From DATEGZ01 sp035519535 (GTDB taxonomy: Bacteria; Acidobacteriota; Vicinamibacteria; Vicinamibacterales; SCN-69-37), in NCBI GenBank assembly GCA_035519535.1, contig DATIWF010000014.1, positions 14,301-78,300 on the forward strand: a stretch of DNA of 64,000 nucleotides, read 5' to 3'. This document shows positions 52,737 through 62,446 of this stretch, in pieces (positions within the stretch are counted from its first letter, which is position 1; the number at the start of each line of letters is the position of its first letter). The notes below the pieces were generated by a model, which was given only the letters and a program-made list of their open reading frames with translations, made no database searches and was not told the origin of the DNA. A program made the translations under genes and the position numbers.

Positions 52737-55403
52737 CTATTGGGCGCGCAGGGCGACGACGGGATCGACGCGCGCCGCGCGCCGCGCCGGTACGAGCGCC
52801 GCGAGAAGGCCGGTGGCAGCCAGCACCGCCGCGGCTGAGACGTAGACAACGGGATCGTGTGCGTCCATCTTGAAGAGAAAGGCCTGCACGAACTTCGACA
52901 GCGTCCAGCCGCCTGCGAGGCCGATCGCGAGGCCGGCCGTCATGTAGACCGCGGCGCGCGCGAGCACCATGGTCAGCACTCGAGAGGGTTCGGCGCCGAG
53001 CGCCAGACGGACGCCGATTTCCTGCGTCCGCTGATCCACGACGAACGCCATGACGCCGTAAATGCCGGCCGCGGCGATCGCGATCGCCAGCAACCCGAAC
53101 AGTGCCAGGACGATCATGTTGAACCTCCGCTGCGCCACGAGCTTGTCGAAGAGATCGTCATAGGTCAGCGGATCTGGCGTGACGAGATCGGGCGCGACAG
53201 CGTGAATTGCCGCCCGCACCGCGGGCACGTACGACGCCGGCGTGCGATCAGCGCGCATGATCAACGTCACCAACGGACTGCCAAAGGCGTACTCCCAGGT
53301 GAGCGGCTCGTACACCTCCGGCCGCAGATCTCCCTCCGGCCCCTGGAGCCGAACCGAACGGACCACCCCCACCACCGTCCGTTCGCCATGCGCGTCGATG
53401 GTCACGCCGATGGGATTGCCGGCGCCGAAGTACCGCCTCGCGGCGACGTCGTTGAGGATGATCGACGCCGGCGCGCCTGGCGCGATGTCGTCGTCGTTGA
53501 AGACGCGGCCACTGACGAGGCCGACCCGCAGAACCTTGAAATAGTCAGGCGTGATGTACTTCTCGTCCGCCCAGTCGTCCGGCTGATCGAACGGCGGCTT
53601 GCCCGGGACGGACACGGTGGTGCGATCGCTTCCGGAGATCAGCGGCTGCGTACCCCAGGCGAGCGCCACCGCCTGGATGCCTGGCAGGCGCTTCACCTGA
53701 CCGGTCACGGCGGTGACGGTCGCGCGCGTCCTGGCGAGGTCCGCGTCGGTGACCTTGCGGACGACCAGATCGACTGAAAGCACATTGGTCAGGTCGAAGC
53801 CCAGGTCCACACGCATCAGCCGGACGAAGCTGGACATGAAGAGCCCCGAGCCGATGAGCAGGACGACCGCGAGGGCGATCTCGGCCACGAGCAGGACCGC
53901 GCGCGTCCGCTGGCGCGACGCCGCCGCGCCTCCCGACCTGCCCGACTCGCGCAGCGCGGCCCCCAGGCTGGGCGACGTCTGCCAGATCGGCGTCACGCCG
54001 ACGGCCACCGCCACGGCCGCCACGGCGGCGGCGATGAGCACCCGGTAATTCACGGCGATCTCGTCGAGCCTCGGCAGGTTGGCGGGCAGGGACGCGCGAA
54101 GAATCTGGACGCACCAGATCGCCGCGCCCACGCCGAGGGCCGTCCCGGCGGCCGAGAGGATCAGGCTCTCGACGAGCAGCGCCCGGACAATGCGCCATCG
54201 CGAGGCGCCGAGCGCACCGCGCACGGCCGCGTCGCGCGACCGCGCCGATGCCCGCGCGAGCATGAGGTTCGCGACGTTGACGCACGCGATCAGCAGCACG
54301 AACGTCACCGACGCGAGGAGCATCAACATCCAGGACTTCGCCGGGCCGACGATGGCGTCCTGCAGATCCGTGACGCGTCCGACGCGATCGGCCAGGTTGT
54401 TCGGGTACTGGGCCTTCAACCGGGCGGTAATCGCATCGACGTCTGCCTGGGCCTGCGCAACGGATGTGCCGCGCTTCAGCCGGCCGACGACCGTCAGGTT
54501 GTAGGCCTGCCTCCTCCCGCGCGCCAGCTCAGCGAAGGAAGGCGCCCACGGCGCCCAGAGGTCCATCGGGCGCACCGCGCTGACTGGCCACATGAATGAC
54601 GGCGGCATGACGCCGACAATGAGCCAGTCGCCGTTCTCGCACGTCAACGTGCGGCCGATCACGCCCGGGTCCGCACCGAACTGCCTTCGCCAGAACGCAT
54701 CGCTCAGTACGACGACATGTTCGTTGCCCGGGATCTCATCGTCCTTTGTGAACACCCGGCCCAACGAGGGCGAAGCGCGCAGCACGGTAAACAGGCTGGC
54801 GCTCGCGAGCGCGGCACGAAGCGTCCGCGACGTGTCGTGCTGCCGCAGGACGAAATTCCCGCTGCCCTGTGACGCTGCCAGATCTTCGAAGGTCGTCTGC
54901 GCGGTGCGCCAGTCGGTGAAGTCCGGAGGAGAGACCGTCGTGCCGCCCCGGCCGCTCAACCGCGGCTCGGTCAGGAGGACCAGGCGGCTGCTCTGCGGAA
55001 ACGGCAGGCCGCGCAGCGCAACGCCATCGACCACCGAGAAGATGGCGGTCGTCGCGCCGATGCCGAGCGTCAGCACAACGAGCGCGACCACGGTGAACGT
55101 CGGCGTCGACCGCAGCGAGCGCACCGCGTAGCGGCCATCCGGCCCCAGGCCGTCGAACCAGCGCGCCGCGGCCAGTTGACGGCGACCCTGCGGCGTCTGG
55201 CGACGCTGCTCGTACCGGCGACGGAGGTTCGGCCAGATCGACCGTCGAACCTGCCGGCGATACCACTGCCTGGCCGACCGCCGGCCGTCGCGCGTCACGC
55301 GCGCCCGGAATTCCTCCAGCAGATCGCCCACGATGGCAGGCCGGTCCGCCTCCGACGTCGAGATCGTGACCAGCCACTCGCTGGCGCGCGGCGGCGAAGG
55401 CAT
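52737..55403 (-). CDS. ADOP permease 4 (prefix domain 2)
   Basis: An 888-residue orphan permease. Residues 1-60 form a soluble prefix of the second type (ADRPAIVGDLLEEFRARV, ARQWYRRQVRRSIWPNL), then TFTVVALVVLTLGIGATTAIFSVVDGV enters the membrane. The first FtsX core is NVANLMLARASARSRDAAVR with ALGASRWRIVRALLVES; the C-terminal core is GIYGVMAFVVDQRTQEIGVR with the end RRAARVDPVVALRAQ. The start overlaps the PadR stop by one base (TGATG). It ends close to the possible small gene at 52733. Confidence 0.91.
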   Translation of the reverse strand: MPSPPRASEWLVTISTSEADRPAIVGDLLEEFRARVTRDGRRSARQWYRRQVRRSIWPNLRRRYEQRRQTPQGRRQLAAARWFDGLGPDGRYAVRSLRSTPTFTVVALVVLTLGIGATTAIFSVVDGVALRGLPFPQSSRLVLLTEPRLSGRGGTTVSPPDFTDWRTAQTTFEDLAASQGSGNFVLRQHDTSRTLRAALASASLFTVLRASPSLGRVFTKDDEIPGNEHVVVLSDAFWRRQFGADPGVIGRTLTCENGDWLIVGVMPPSFMWPVSAVRPMDLWAPWAPSFAELARGRRQAYNLTVVGRLKRGTSVAQAQADVDAITARLKAQYPNNLADRVGRVTDLQDAIVGPAKSWMLMLLASVTFVLLIACVNVANLMLARASARSRDAAVRGALGASRWRIVRALLVESLILSAAGTALGVGAAIWCVQILRASLPANLPRLDEIAVNYRVLIAAAVAAVAVAVGVTPIWQTSPSLGAALRESGRSGGAAASRQRTRAVLLVAEIALAVVLLIGSGLFMSSFVRLMRVDLGFDLTNVLSVDLVVRKVTDADLARTRATVTAVTGQVKRLPGIQAVALAWGTQPLISGSDRTTVSVPGKPPFDQPDDWADEKYITPDYFKVLRVGLVSGRVFNDDDIAPGAPASIILNDVAARRYFGAGNPIGVTIDAHGERTVVGVVRSVRLQGPEGDLRPEVYEPLTWEYAFGSPLVTLIMRADRTPASYVPAVRAAIHAVAPDLVTPDPLTYDDLFDKLVAQRRFNMIVLALFGLLAIAIAAAGIYGVMAFVVDQRTQEIGVRLALGAEPSRVLTMVLARAAVYMTAGLAIGLAGGWTLSKFVQAFLFKMDAHDPVVYVSAAAVLAATGLLAALVPARRAARVDPVVALRAQ

Positions 55404-55747
55404 CACGGCCGGGCCTTTCTGAGGTCCGGCGCGAGCCCCCTCCACATGCGAGCCAGGCGCTCCCGCGACTGCCGCAGGGCCGTCGCGCCCGCGGGCCGGA
55501 TCTCGAAGCAGCGTTTCGACCGTCCGCCACGCTCCGCCGTCGGATCCGACATCGTCGACCGCACGAACCCCTTGCGCTCGAGCCGATCAAGCGACGTGTA
55601 GAGCGCGCCGACGGCGACCTCCCGGCCCGTTCGCTCCTCGATCTCGCGGCGAATTGTCACGCCGTAGGCCTCATCGCCCAAATGGACGATGGCGAGGAGG
55701 AGCAGCTGTTCGAACTCGCCCAGGCTGTCGCGCGTGCTCGCGGCCAT
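55403..55747 (-). CDS. PadR-family repressor (ADOP-linked), third copy
   Basis: A 114-residue PadR protein. EFEQLLLLAIVHLGDEAYGVTIRREI forms the first helices in parts, GALYTSLDRLERKGFVRS is the recognition helix and RSKRCFEIRPAGATAL the wing. AAGAAGGG precedes the ATG. It is coupled to ADOP 4 by a one-base overlap. No perfect dyad like that before padR 2 is seen in its upstream sequence. Confidence 0.91.
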   Translation of the reverse strand: MAASTRDSLGEFEQLLLLAIVHLGDEAYGVTIRREIEERTGREVAVGALYTSLDRLERKGFVRSTMSDPTAERGGRSKRCFEIRPAGATALRQSRERLARMWRGLAPDLRKARP

Positions 55748-55806
55748 TTGCCCTTCTTTGTAGCACTAATTAGACCGCCGGGCGGCCGCAATGGTTGGGT
55801 GCCGAC

Positions 55807-55834
55807 TGCTCACTTCTGGCTTCTCACTTCCAAC
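55807..55834. repeat. Heptad repeat encoding the end of the amidohydrolase
   Basis: On the minus strand four heptamers run GTTGGAA, GTGAGAA, GCCAGAA, GTGAGCA. They encode the last residues QLEVRSQK and the stop, so adding or losing a unit would change the C-terminus. The first two units resemble those at 22632-22645. Confidence 0.6.
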
Positions 55835-57429
55835 TGTTTTGAAGGTCCGTAGAGCACGCGGCCCGGCCGCGCGGCGGTCATGGCGCCGTTCTCGAACACG
55901 ACCTGGCCGTTGACGATGACGTGGCTGAAGCCCTCGGCGTACTGGTGGGGCTGGGTGTAGGTCGACGTGTCCCGGACGGTTGCAGGATCGAAGATCACGA
56001 GGTCGGCTTTCATGCCCGGGCGAAGGACGCCGCGGTCGGCCAGGCGCAGCCGATCGGCGGGCGCCGAGGTCATCTTGCGAACCGCGTCCTCGAGCGTGAG
56101 GTCGTGCTTCTCGCGCACGTACACGCCCAGCACGCGTGCGAAGGTCCCGTAGCTGCGCGGGTGCGGATTCGCACGCCCGAAGATCGGAATCTCGCCGTCC
56201 GACGCGATCATCGTCGCCGGATATTTGAGGATGCGCTCGAGGTCGTCCTCGCTCATCGCGTGGAAGATGCCCGAGCAGCCGCCCTGCTCGACGAGCCAGA
56301 TGGTGGCCTCGGCCGCGTTCTCGACCGTGGGCTCCAGACCGCGCTGGCGGGTGAGGTCCGCCAGCGTCTTGCCGGCGAGCGAGGCGTCGAAGCCGCAGCT
56401 CGAGAACTGCACGTTCTTCGGGTCGCCGCCGCCGCGCTCGTTCTGAATCAACGCGGCGATCGCGGTCTTGATCCGCGCGCGCGTCCCGGGATCGCGAAGA
56501 CGCGCGAGCTGATCGGCGCGGCTGCCTTCCTGCGCCCACGCCGGCAGCAACGCCGCGGACACGCTCGTGGCCGAGGCGGTGTAGGGGTACTGGTCGAGCG
56601 TCACATCCACGCCACGCCCCCGCGCTTCGTCCACGAGGCGCAGCATCTCGACGCTCTTGCCCCAGTTGGCGGCGCCGATCGCCTTTGCGTGACTGATGTG
56701 CGTCGGGAGTCCGCCCTCTTCGCCGATACGGATGGTCTCCTTGACGCTGTCGATCACGCCCGAGGCTTCGTCGCGCTGATGCGACTCGTGCATCCCGCCG
56801 TACTTGCCGGCGACGCGCGCAAGCTCGACGACTTCCTCGGTCGGCGTGAACGTTCCCGGCACGTAGAAGAGCCCCGTGCTCAGTCCGAACGCGCCGTCCT
56901 TCATGCCCTGCTCGACGAGCGCTTGCATCCGCGCGATCTCGTCCGGGCTCGCTTTCCGATCCACGTTGCCGATGACGGCCGAGCGCACCGACCCCTGGCC
57001 GATGAAGCTGCCGATGTTGATCGACTTCGCGAGCGCGTCGAGCTGCGACAGGAACGGCGCGAGCGGGACGGGCGACGACCCGTCCGGGCCCTCCATCACG
57101 GTCGTCACGCCCTGGCGGATGTAGTTCGGCGCCGTCGGCACGTCGGTGATACCGCGGCGCGCGTGCGTGTGGATGTCGATGAAGCCCGGTGAGACGACGC
57201 GCCCGCCGGCGTCGATGACCCGCCGCGCGGGTTCGTCAATCGCCGGCGCGATGCGCGCGATCGTGTCGCCGCGGACCGCGACGTCCGCGCGGTACCACGG
57301 GCTGCCCGTGCCGTCCACGATTCGGCCGTTGCGGATGACGAGGTCGTAGGGCGCCGTTTGCGCCCCGACGCCCGCGACCAGGACCCACGAGGCAGCCAGC
57401 ACGGCGAGCGGAGCACCACGGCGCGGCAT
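55810..57429 (-). CDS. Exported N-acyl-D-amino-acid deacylase family amidohydrolase
   Basis: A 539-residue amidohydrolase of the D-aminoacylase branch with a signal peptide (about 1-24). Metal and catalytic motifs: FIDIHTHARRG (HxH), MHESHQRDE, PTHISHAKA and MIASDGEIP (Asp), with PGMKADLVIFDPATV in the terminal beta sandwich. It likely removes acyl groups from D-amino acids or related peptides outside the cytoplasm. The start overlaps the ADOP 5 stop by one base, so SDR, ADOP 5 and this gene form one transcript. Its C-terminus is built from heptad repeats. Confidence 0.9.
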   Translation of the reverse strand: MPRRGAPLAVLAASWVLVAGVGAQTAPYDLVIRNGRIVDGTGSPWYRADVAVRGDTIARIAPAIDEPARRVIDAGGRVVSPGFIDIHTHARRGITDVPTAPNYIRQGVTTVMEGPDGSSPVPLAPFLSQLDALAKSINIGSFIGQGSVRSAVIGNVDRKASPDEIARMQALVEQGMKDGAFGLSTGLFYVPGTFTPTEEVVELARVAGKYGGMHESHQRDEASGVIDSVKETIRIGEEGGLPTHISHAKAIGAANWGKSVEMLRLVDEARGRGVDVTLDQYPYTASATSVSAALLPAWAQEGSRADQLARLRDPGTRARIKTAIAALIQNERGGGDPKNVQFSSCGFDASLAGKTLADLTRQRGLEPTVENAAEATIWLVEQGGCSGIFHAMSEDDLERILKYPATMIASDGEIPIFGRANPHPRSYGTFARVLGVYVREKHDLTLEDAVRKMTSAPADRLRLADRGVLRPGMKADLVIFDPATVRDTSTYTQPHQYAEGFSHVIVNGQVVFENGAMTAARPGRVLYGPSKQLEVRSQK

Positions 57430-59933
57430 CACAGATCCCTCAGCGCCACGTTTGGATCGACGCGGGAGGCACGGCGCGCCGGCAGCCAGGTCGCGACGAG
57501 CGCGGCGATCGCGAGCGGAATCGGCACGAGCGCCATCGCGAGCGGATCGACGACGGTCACCGGCCGCGCGACGATCATGCGGAAGATCGCGCGCCCCAGC
57601 GTCCCGCCCACGAGCCCGATGATGAGGCCAACGACGACCGGCCGGCTGCCATCAGCGATGACCATCCGCACGAGACGGCCCGACGTCGCGCCGAGCGCCA
57701 GCCGCACACCCATCTCCCGCGTCCGCCGCTCGACGACGTGAGACAGCACGCCGTACAGCCCCGTCATCGACAGGAAGAGCGCGAGTCCGCCGAGAATCGC
57801 CGCGGCGCCGGCCAGCAGTCGGACGACGACGTGCTGCCCGCCGAGCAGATAGGTGCCGCTGCCGCTGATGCCCACCGCGAGCATCGGGTCCGCCTGGCGG
57901 ATGATCGAGCGCAGCGTGCCGGCCACGGCGGCCGCATCGACCGGCGAGCGCGCAACCAGCCAGACGTTCGACTCGTAGTGCTGGGCCAGCGGCAGGTAGA
58001 TCACGCCGGTCCGGCGCTGACCGATGCTGCCGACGTCCGTGTCGCGGACGACGCCCGCGACCGTCAGCGTCTGACTGGAGTCAGCGCCCCTGGACGACCG
58101 ATCGTAGAAACGCAGCAGCAGCTGCCGCCCGACCGCGTCGACCGTCCCGAAGAGCGCCCGCGCGTTGTGCGCGTCAATCACCACCGCCGGCGCCGCCGCC
58201 GCATCATCGTGCGCGTCGAACAGGCGGCCGCGCAGTAGGGAGAGATTCAGCGTGCGGAAGATCTCCGGCGTGCCGGCGACATAGTACGTGTTCATCCCGT
58301 CCGTGTTCGTCAGGATCGGATGATCCGTGGTCGAAATGCTCGCCTGCAGCGACCCCATGCCGAACGGAAAGCCCGACGAGATGGCGGCAATCTCAATCGA
58401 CGGCTCCTGCCGCGCGGCGTCGAGGATGCGGTCCATCGCCACTCGCGCGCGGGCTTCGTCCATCTGGTGCAGCTGAAAGCTCACCGACGCCGTCGCGATC
58501 CGATCGATGTCCACGCCGGAGTCGGTCTGCCAGTCCGACGCAACGGTCTGCACGAACATGGCCGCGACGAACAGAAACGCCGCGGAGACGCCGACCTGCA
58601 GGCTGATGAGACCGCGGCGAGTCCGCCAGCGGACGGCGCCGGTGTCGGCGGCCAAGGCGCCGCGAACATCCGGGCGAGTGACCTGCAGCGCGGGCCAGAG
58701 GCCGAAGACCAGCAGCGTGAGGAACACGGCCACGACGAGCGCAGCCACGACACCCGGCCGCAAATCGGTCGCGATCTCCATGTCGAAGCCGACCGGCACC
58801 TGAGCGGCGGCGGCCACGAGAATCAGCCGCGCGACGAGGGCCGAGACCAGGCCGCCCACGAGCGCGAGGATGGCGGATTCGAGGATCTGCTCGCGGATCA
58901 GCCGCCAGCGCGATCCACCGAGCGCGCGCCGGACCGCAAACTCGTGCAGCCGCGCGCTCCCGCGGGCGAGCGTCAGATTCGCCAGATTCGTGCACGCGAC
59001 GACGAGCACGAGACCCACGAGCGCGACGAGCACCACCGGCATGCCGGTGGAATACTGCGCGGCAATCGAATCGCGAACGAGCATCGCCGACCAGCGCCGC
59101 GGACGGACCGTGCTGTCCGTCGCGCCGGGCAGCCGCTGTTTGAGCGGATACACGCCGTCGAGTCGCTGGCCGACCACGCTCAGGGCCGCCGCGACGTCGC
59201 CGACCGATCCCCCGGGACGCAGACGGCCGAACGCCGAGAGGCTCTGAATGTCGTGGTTGTCTCGTTGGAGCGCTGACGGCGGCGTGCTCGACAGGACGGC
59301 GAGCGCAGACAGCGGAATCCACCCGTTCGCGCCCGCGCCAATGTGCGGCGCGCCGAATCCCTGGAACGCGCGATCGGCAATTCCGACGATTTGAAACGGC
59401 CGGCCGCCCAGCAGGACCGTGCGGCCGACCACGTCCGCCGCGCCGCCGAGCTTGCGTTGCCAGAACGTGTGGCTGACGACCAGCACGGGATCAGCGGCCA
59501 GGTCGTCGTCCGGCGCCTGCACGCCGCGCCCGCGGGCCAGGCGAACGCCGCCCACCGCGAACGCGTTGCCCGTCACAGCCTCGAGCGTGAAGATCTGGGC
59601 GACCGATCCGTCGATGTAGGGTCGCGCCGTCGGCACCCACGCGGCGACCTCAGACAACGTCCCGCCCGCCGCTCGCAGTTCGTCGAAATCGCCCCGCGCC
59701 AGGTTGAATCGCGAGTCCGTCCGGCCGCCAGGCGTGCTGGCCGTCACGTAGAAGACGCGGCTGAGATCGCGAATGCCGCCGGCGGGCCAGATCACTTCAT
59801 AGACCGACGCGTAGAACGCCGTCGTGGCGCCGACGCCGATGGCCAGTGACACGACCGCGAACAGCGTGAAGATGGGCGTCGCAGCCAGGCGACGCAGGCT
59901 GAGCTGCAGGTCACGCCGGAACTGCTCGAGCAC
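57429..59933 (-). CDS. ADOP permease 5 (no prefix domain)
   Basis: An 834-residue orphan permease beginning directly with the membrane-entry region (LSLRRLAATPIFTLFAVVSLAIGVGATTAFY in parts). Its first FtsX core is NLANLTLARGSARLHEFAVR with ALGGSRWRLIREQILES, and the C-terminal core is GLYGVLSHVVERRTREMGVR ending RRASRVDPNVALRDL. The start is a GTG, 17 bases after the SDR stop. No PadR gene is attached, unlike ADOPs 1, 3 and 4; it is linked to the amidohydrolase instead, which may point to peptide or D-amino-acid related cargo (inference). Confidence 0.9.
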   Translation of the reverse strand: MLEQFRRDLQLSLRRLAATPIFTLFAVVSLAIGVGATTAFYASVYEVIWPAGGIRDLSRVFYVTASTPGGRTDSRFNLARGDFDELRAAGGTLSEVAAWVPTARPYIDGSVAQIFTLEAVTGNAFAVGGVRLARGRGVQAPDDDLAADPVLVVSHTFWQRKLGGAADVVGRTVLLGGRPFQIVGIADRAFQGFGAPHIGAGANGWIPLSALAVLSSTPPSALQRDNHDIQSLSAFGRLRPGGSVGDVAAALSVVGQRLDGVYPLKQRLPGATDSTVRPRRWSAMLVRDSIAAQYSTGMPVVLVALVGLVLVVACTNLANLTLARGSARLHEFAVRRALGGSRWRLIREQILESAILALVGGLVSALVARLILVAAAAQVPVGFDMEIATDLRPGVVAALVVAVFLTLLVFGLWPALQVTRPDVRGALAADTGAVRWRTRRGLISLQVGVSAAFLFVAAMFVQTVASDWQTDSGVDIDRIATASVSFQLHQMDEARARVAMDRILDAARQEPSIEIAAISSGFPFGMGSLQASISTTDHPILTNTDGMNTYYVAGTPEIFRTLNLSLLRGRLFDAHDDAAAAPAVVIDAHNARALFGTVDAVGRQLLLRFYDRSSRGADSSQTLTVAGVVRDTDVGSIGQRRTGVIYLPLAQHYESNVWLVARSPVDAAAVAGTLRSIIRQADPMLAVGISGSGTYLLGGQHVVVRLLAGAAAILGGLALFLSMTGLYGVLSHVVERRTREMGVRLALGATSGRLVRMVIADGSRPVVVGLIIGLVGGTLGRAIFRMIVARPVTVVDPLAMALVPIPLAIAALVATWLPARRASRVDPNVALRDL

Positions 59934-59950
59934 GGTGTGCGCAGTCTACC

Positions 59951-60847
59951 CTACCGCTGTATGCGGCTCACGTACTCTTCGACCGTCAGCGGTTTGACGC
60001 CGAAGCGCTCGGCCGCCGCCCTCCACTGGGGAAACGGCGAGTTGCGCGTGGCCGCGTAGTGCCCGAGGCTGATCATGCGGGCCGCCACCTCGTTGAACGG
60101 CCGGATGATCACCGGCAGCGTCTTCATCAGGCCGACCGGCATGTGCCGGCGCTTGCCCGATCCGCCGAGCTGACGCTCGACGAGCGTCACGAGATCGTTC
60201 AGGGACTTGTCCGACGGCCCCCCGACTTCCACGATCTCGTTGCGCACGTCCTCGTTCGCGAGAATCTTCACGACGAATTCGGCGACGTCCTCCACCGCGA
60301 TGTAGTTCGTGACGCCGGAGCCATCGCCAAACACCGTCGCGGTGCCGTTCTTGCGGATGCCCGGGGCGATGATCTGATCGATCCACACGTCCATGAACGC
60401 GCTCGGCCGGACGATGACGTGCGGCAGGCCGCTGCGGCGAATGAGGTCCTCGATGTACCACTTGACGCGGAAAATATCGACCGTCTCGCCCGATGTGGCG
60501 CCGCGAAACGAGATGTAGATCAGGCGCTTCACGCCCGTATTGCGCGCGGCGGCGCAAAGATTCTGATAGGCGCTGACGTCGACTTTCAGCGGGCTCGTCG
60601 GCCCCTTGCCCATGTTGTTGTTGGCCGTCGATACGATTTGCGAAATGCCGCGGCAGGCGTCCGTCACCTTCGCGAGATCGAGGAGGTTCACGGCGACGAC
60701 TTCGGCGCCCGCCGCCTTGAGCGGCGCGAGCTTCTCGGCCGACCGCGCGAGCGCGCGCACGGGCACGCCGGCGGCGAGAAGCTTGCGGGCGACGACACCG
60801 CCCAGCTGACCGGTGGCGCCGACGACGAGCACGCGTGCTTCGGGCAT
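59951..60847 (-). CDS. NmrA-like atypical SDR family protein
   Basis: A 298-residue NAD(P)-binding protein. VLVVGATGQLGGVVARKLL is the dinucleotide motif (GxxGxxG). IVSTANNN, RLIYISFRGA and HVIVRPSAFMDVWI follow the NmrA/atypical SDR pattern, and no canonical YxxxK catalytic pair is clear, as is usual in that group. It could be an oxidoreductase or a redox-sensing protein. It begins at 60847 and is the first gene of the SDR-ADOP 5-amidohydrolase run. Confidence 0.85.
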   Translation of the reverse strand: MPEARVLVVGATGQLGGVVARKLLAAGVPVRALARSAEKLAPLKAAGAEVVAVNLLDLAKVTDACRGISQIVSTANNNMGKGPTSPLKVDVSAYQNLCAAARNTGVKRLIYISFRGATSGETVDIFRVKWYIEDLIRRSGLPHVIVRPSAFMDVWIDQIIAPGIRKNGTATVFGDGSGVTNYIAVEDVAEFVVKILANEDVRNEIVEVGGPSDKSLNDLVTLVERQLGGSGKRRHMPVGLMKTLPVIIRPFNEVAARMISLGHYAATRNSPFPQWRAAAERFGVKPLTVEEYVSRIQR

Positions 60848-60896
60848 GAGCCGGATTCTATCCCCTGTGCGATGATCGGCCGCAAGGAGACCTTCC

Positions 60897-61670
60897 ATGC
60901 GCACCATCCTCCCGGCCGCCGCGTTGCTCGGCGCTGTCAGCGCACTCTGTCCGTCCTCTGCGTTCGCGCAAGCCGCCGGCCCGGAGCCGCCGGTGATCGT
61001 CGCCCAGGCGGACGCAGTGCTCCGGAAGGCACCGGACGCGGCGCGCATCTCAGTTTCGACCGAGGTCCGCGACGGCAAAGCTGCAGAGGCGCGACGGAAG
61101 AGCGCGGAGGCGATGACCGCGGTGCAGGCCGCGATCAAAGCCACCGGCATCGGCGCGGACGCGATTCAGACGTCCGGCTTCTCGCTCACGCCGGAGATGG
61201 ACTACTCGGGCGGCAGGCCGTCAGTGAAGAGCTATGTCGTTCGCAACCAGATCGACGTCCGCGTGGACGATCTCGACAAGCTCGCGGATGTGATCGACGC
61301 GGCCAACAGTCCGAAAAACGTGGTCATTGTGGTGGCCAATCCGCGCTTCGAGCTGAAGGCGCGCGAGGCCGCCGAACTCGAGGCCGTCACGGAGGCGGTC
61401 CGGACCGCGCGGGCGCGCGCGCAGGCGATGGCGGCCGGCACCGGCCAGACGCTCGGCGCGGTGCTCAAGATTCAGCAGGGTCAGGTCTACATCGTGTCGC
61501 CGAACCCGCCGGTGATGCGCGTCGCGCAACCGCTTGCCGCACGCGGCGGAGCCGGCGTGGGCGGGGTGAGCCCCGTGAACGAGCCGGCAAGCGCCGGCGT
61601 CGAGACACCAATCACGCCCGGCGAGCTCGAGGTGCACGCGCAGGTCACACTGACGATCGCGATCAGGTAG
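60897..61670 (+). CDS. Exported SIMPL-domain (DUF541) protein
   Basis: A 257-residue SIMPL/DUF541 protein with a signal peptide (about 1-24, ending FAQA). Typical features are VQAAIKATGIGADAIQTSGFSLTPE and the repeated beta-alpha units with VRNQIDVRVDDLDKL, in parts. Family members form large ring assemblies in the periplasm in some bacteria, function mostly unknown. AAGGAGA lies six bases before the ATG. It is divergent from the SDR gene and convergent with the DapB homologue. Confidence 0.88.
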   Translation: MRTILPAAALLGAVSALCPSSAFAQAAGPEPPVIVAQADAVLRKAPDAARISVSTEVRDGKAAEARRKSAEAMTAVQAAIKATGIGADAIQTSGFSLTPEMDYSGGRPSVKSYVVRNQIDVRVDDLDKLADVIDAANSPKNVVIVVANPRFELKAREAAELEAVTEAVRTARARAQAMAAGTGQTLGAVLKIQQGQVYIVSPNPPVMRVAQPLAARGGAGVGGVSPVNEPASAGVETPITPGELEVHAQVTLTIAIR

Positions 61671-61676
61671 GCAGGC

Positions 61677-62444
61677 TCAGAGAATCCGGTCGAGCCCCCG
61701 TACGAGACCGGTGAATTGCTGGACCCGCCGAATCGCCAGCAGCGTGCCGGCGATGTACGGCGTCACGCCCGGACCCGCGTCGTACTGCAGCGTCAGCCGC
61801 TCGTCCTGTTGGCCGAACCGGATCTCGACGCCAATCGTGTAGCCGGGCAGCCGGACCGAATGCACGCGCGAGCCGTTCAGCGCCGCGCCTCGCGCGGCCA
61901 CATCGCCCACCGTGCGGTCGATCGGCACCTCGACCGCCGGCCGTCGCACTTCCGACAGGCGCCACGCCAGCTCGCGCGCCGTGCCACTCGGTGCGTCGAT
62001 CTTCTCTGCCGACGCGATGTCGATGATTTCCCACGACGGCAGATGGTGCGCCGCCTCGACCGCGAACCGCTGCAGAAGCGCCGCCGTGATCGCGAAGTTG
62101 CCAACGGCGACAACGCCGACGCGCGCGGCCTTCGCGGCCGCGTCGATGTCGCGGAAGTCGCCCTCCTCCAGCCCGGAGCTGCCCACGACGACGTGGCGAG
62201 CGGCGCCGATGGCGGCGAGAACGTTGTCTTTGACCGCCGCGGCGCTCGTGTAGTCGACGAACACGTCGCAAGCAACAGCAAGAGCCTCTCGAACCGAGCC
62301 GACAATCGTCAGCCGGCCGAGCGGCTGGCCGGCGGCGTGACGGGCAACGGCCCCGACCAGCTCGAGGTCGTCAGCTTCGTCGACAGCACGAGCAAGTGGC
62401 CGCCCGACCCAACCCGTCGCGCCGGCAAGACAGACACGAATCAC
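61677..62444 (-). CDS. DapB-family reductase with altered catalytic motif
   Basis: A 255-residue protein of the 4-hydroxy-tetrahydrodipicolinate reductase family. LAGATGWVGRPLARAVD is the nucleotide-binding site and EKIDAPSGTARELA matches the DapB signature KVDAPSGTA. However, the HHRHK stretch that gives the catalytic His in E. coli DapB reads ASAEK here, so the proton donor is missing while the Lys is kept. It may use another substrate. The GTG at 62444 is used because the sequence before it is a heptad repeat; the longer frame would encode it. Confidence 0.82.
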   Translation of the reverse strand: MIRVCLAGATGWVGRPLARAVDEADDLELVGAVARHAAGQPLGRLTIVGSVREALAVACDVFVDYTSAAAVKDNVLAAIGAARHVVVGSSGLEEGDFRDIDAAAKAARVGVVAVGNFAITAALLQRFAVEAAHHLPSWEIIDIASAEKIDAPSGTARELAWRLSEVRRPAVEVPIDRTVGDVAARGAALNGSRVHSVRLPGYTIGVEIRFGQQDERLTLQYDAGPGVTPYIAGTLLAIRRVQQFTGLVRGLDRIL

Positions 62445-62446
62445 AA

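Noticed and set aside
55748..55809. PadR operator before the third padR
   Set aside because: I looked for a long dyad like that of the second copy but found only short AT-rich runs, which I cannot support.
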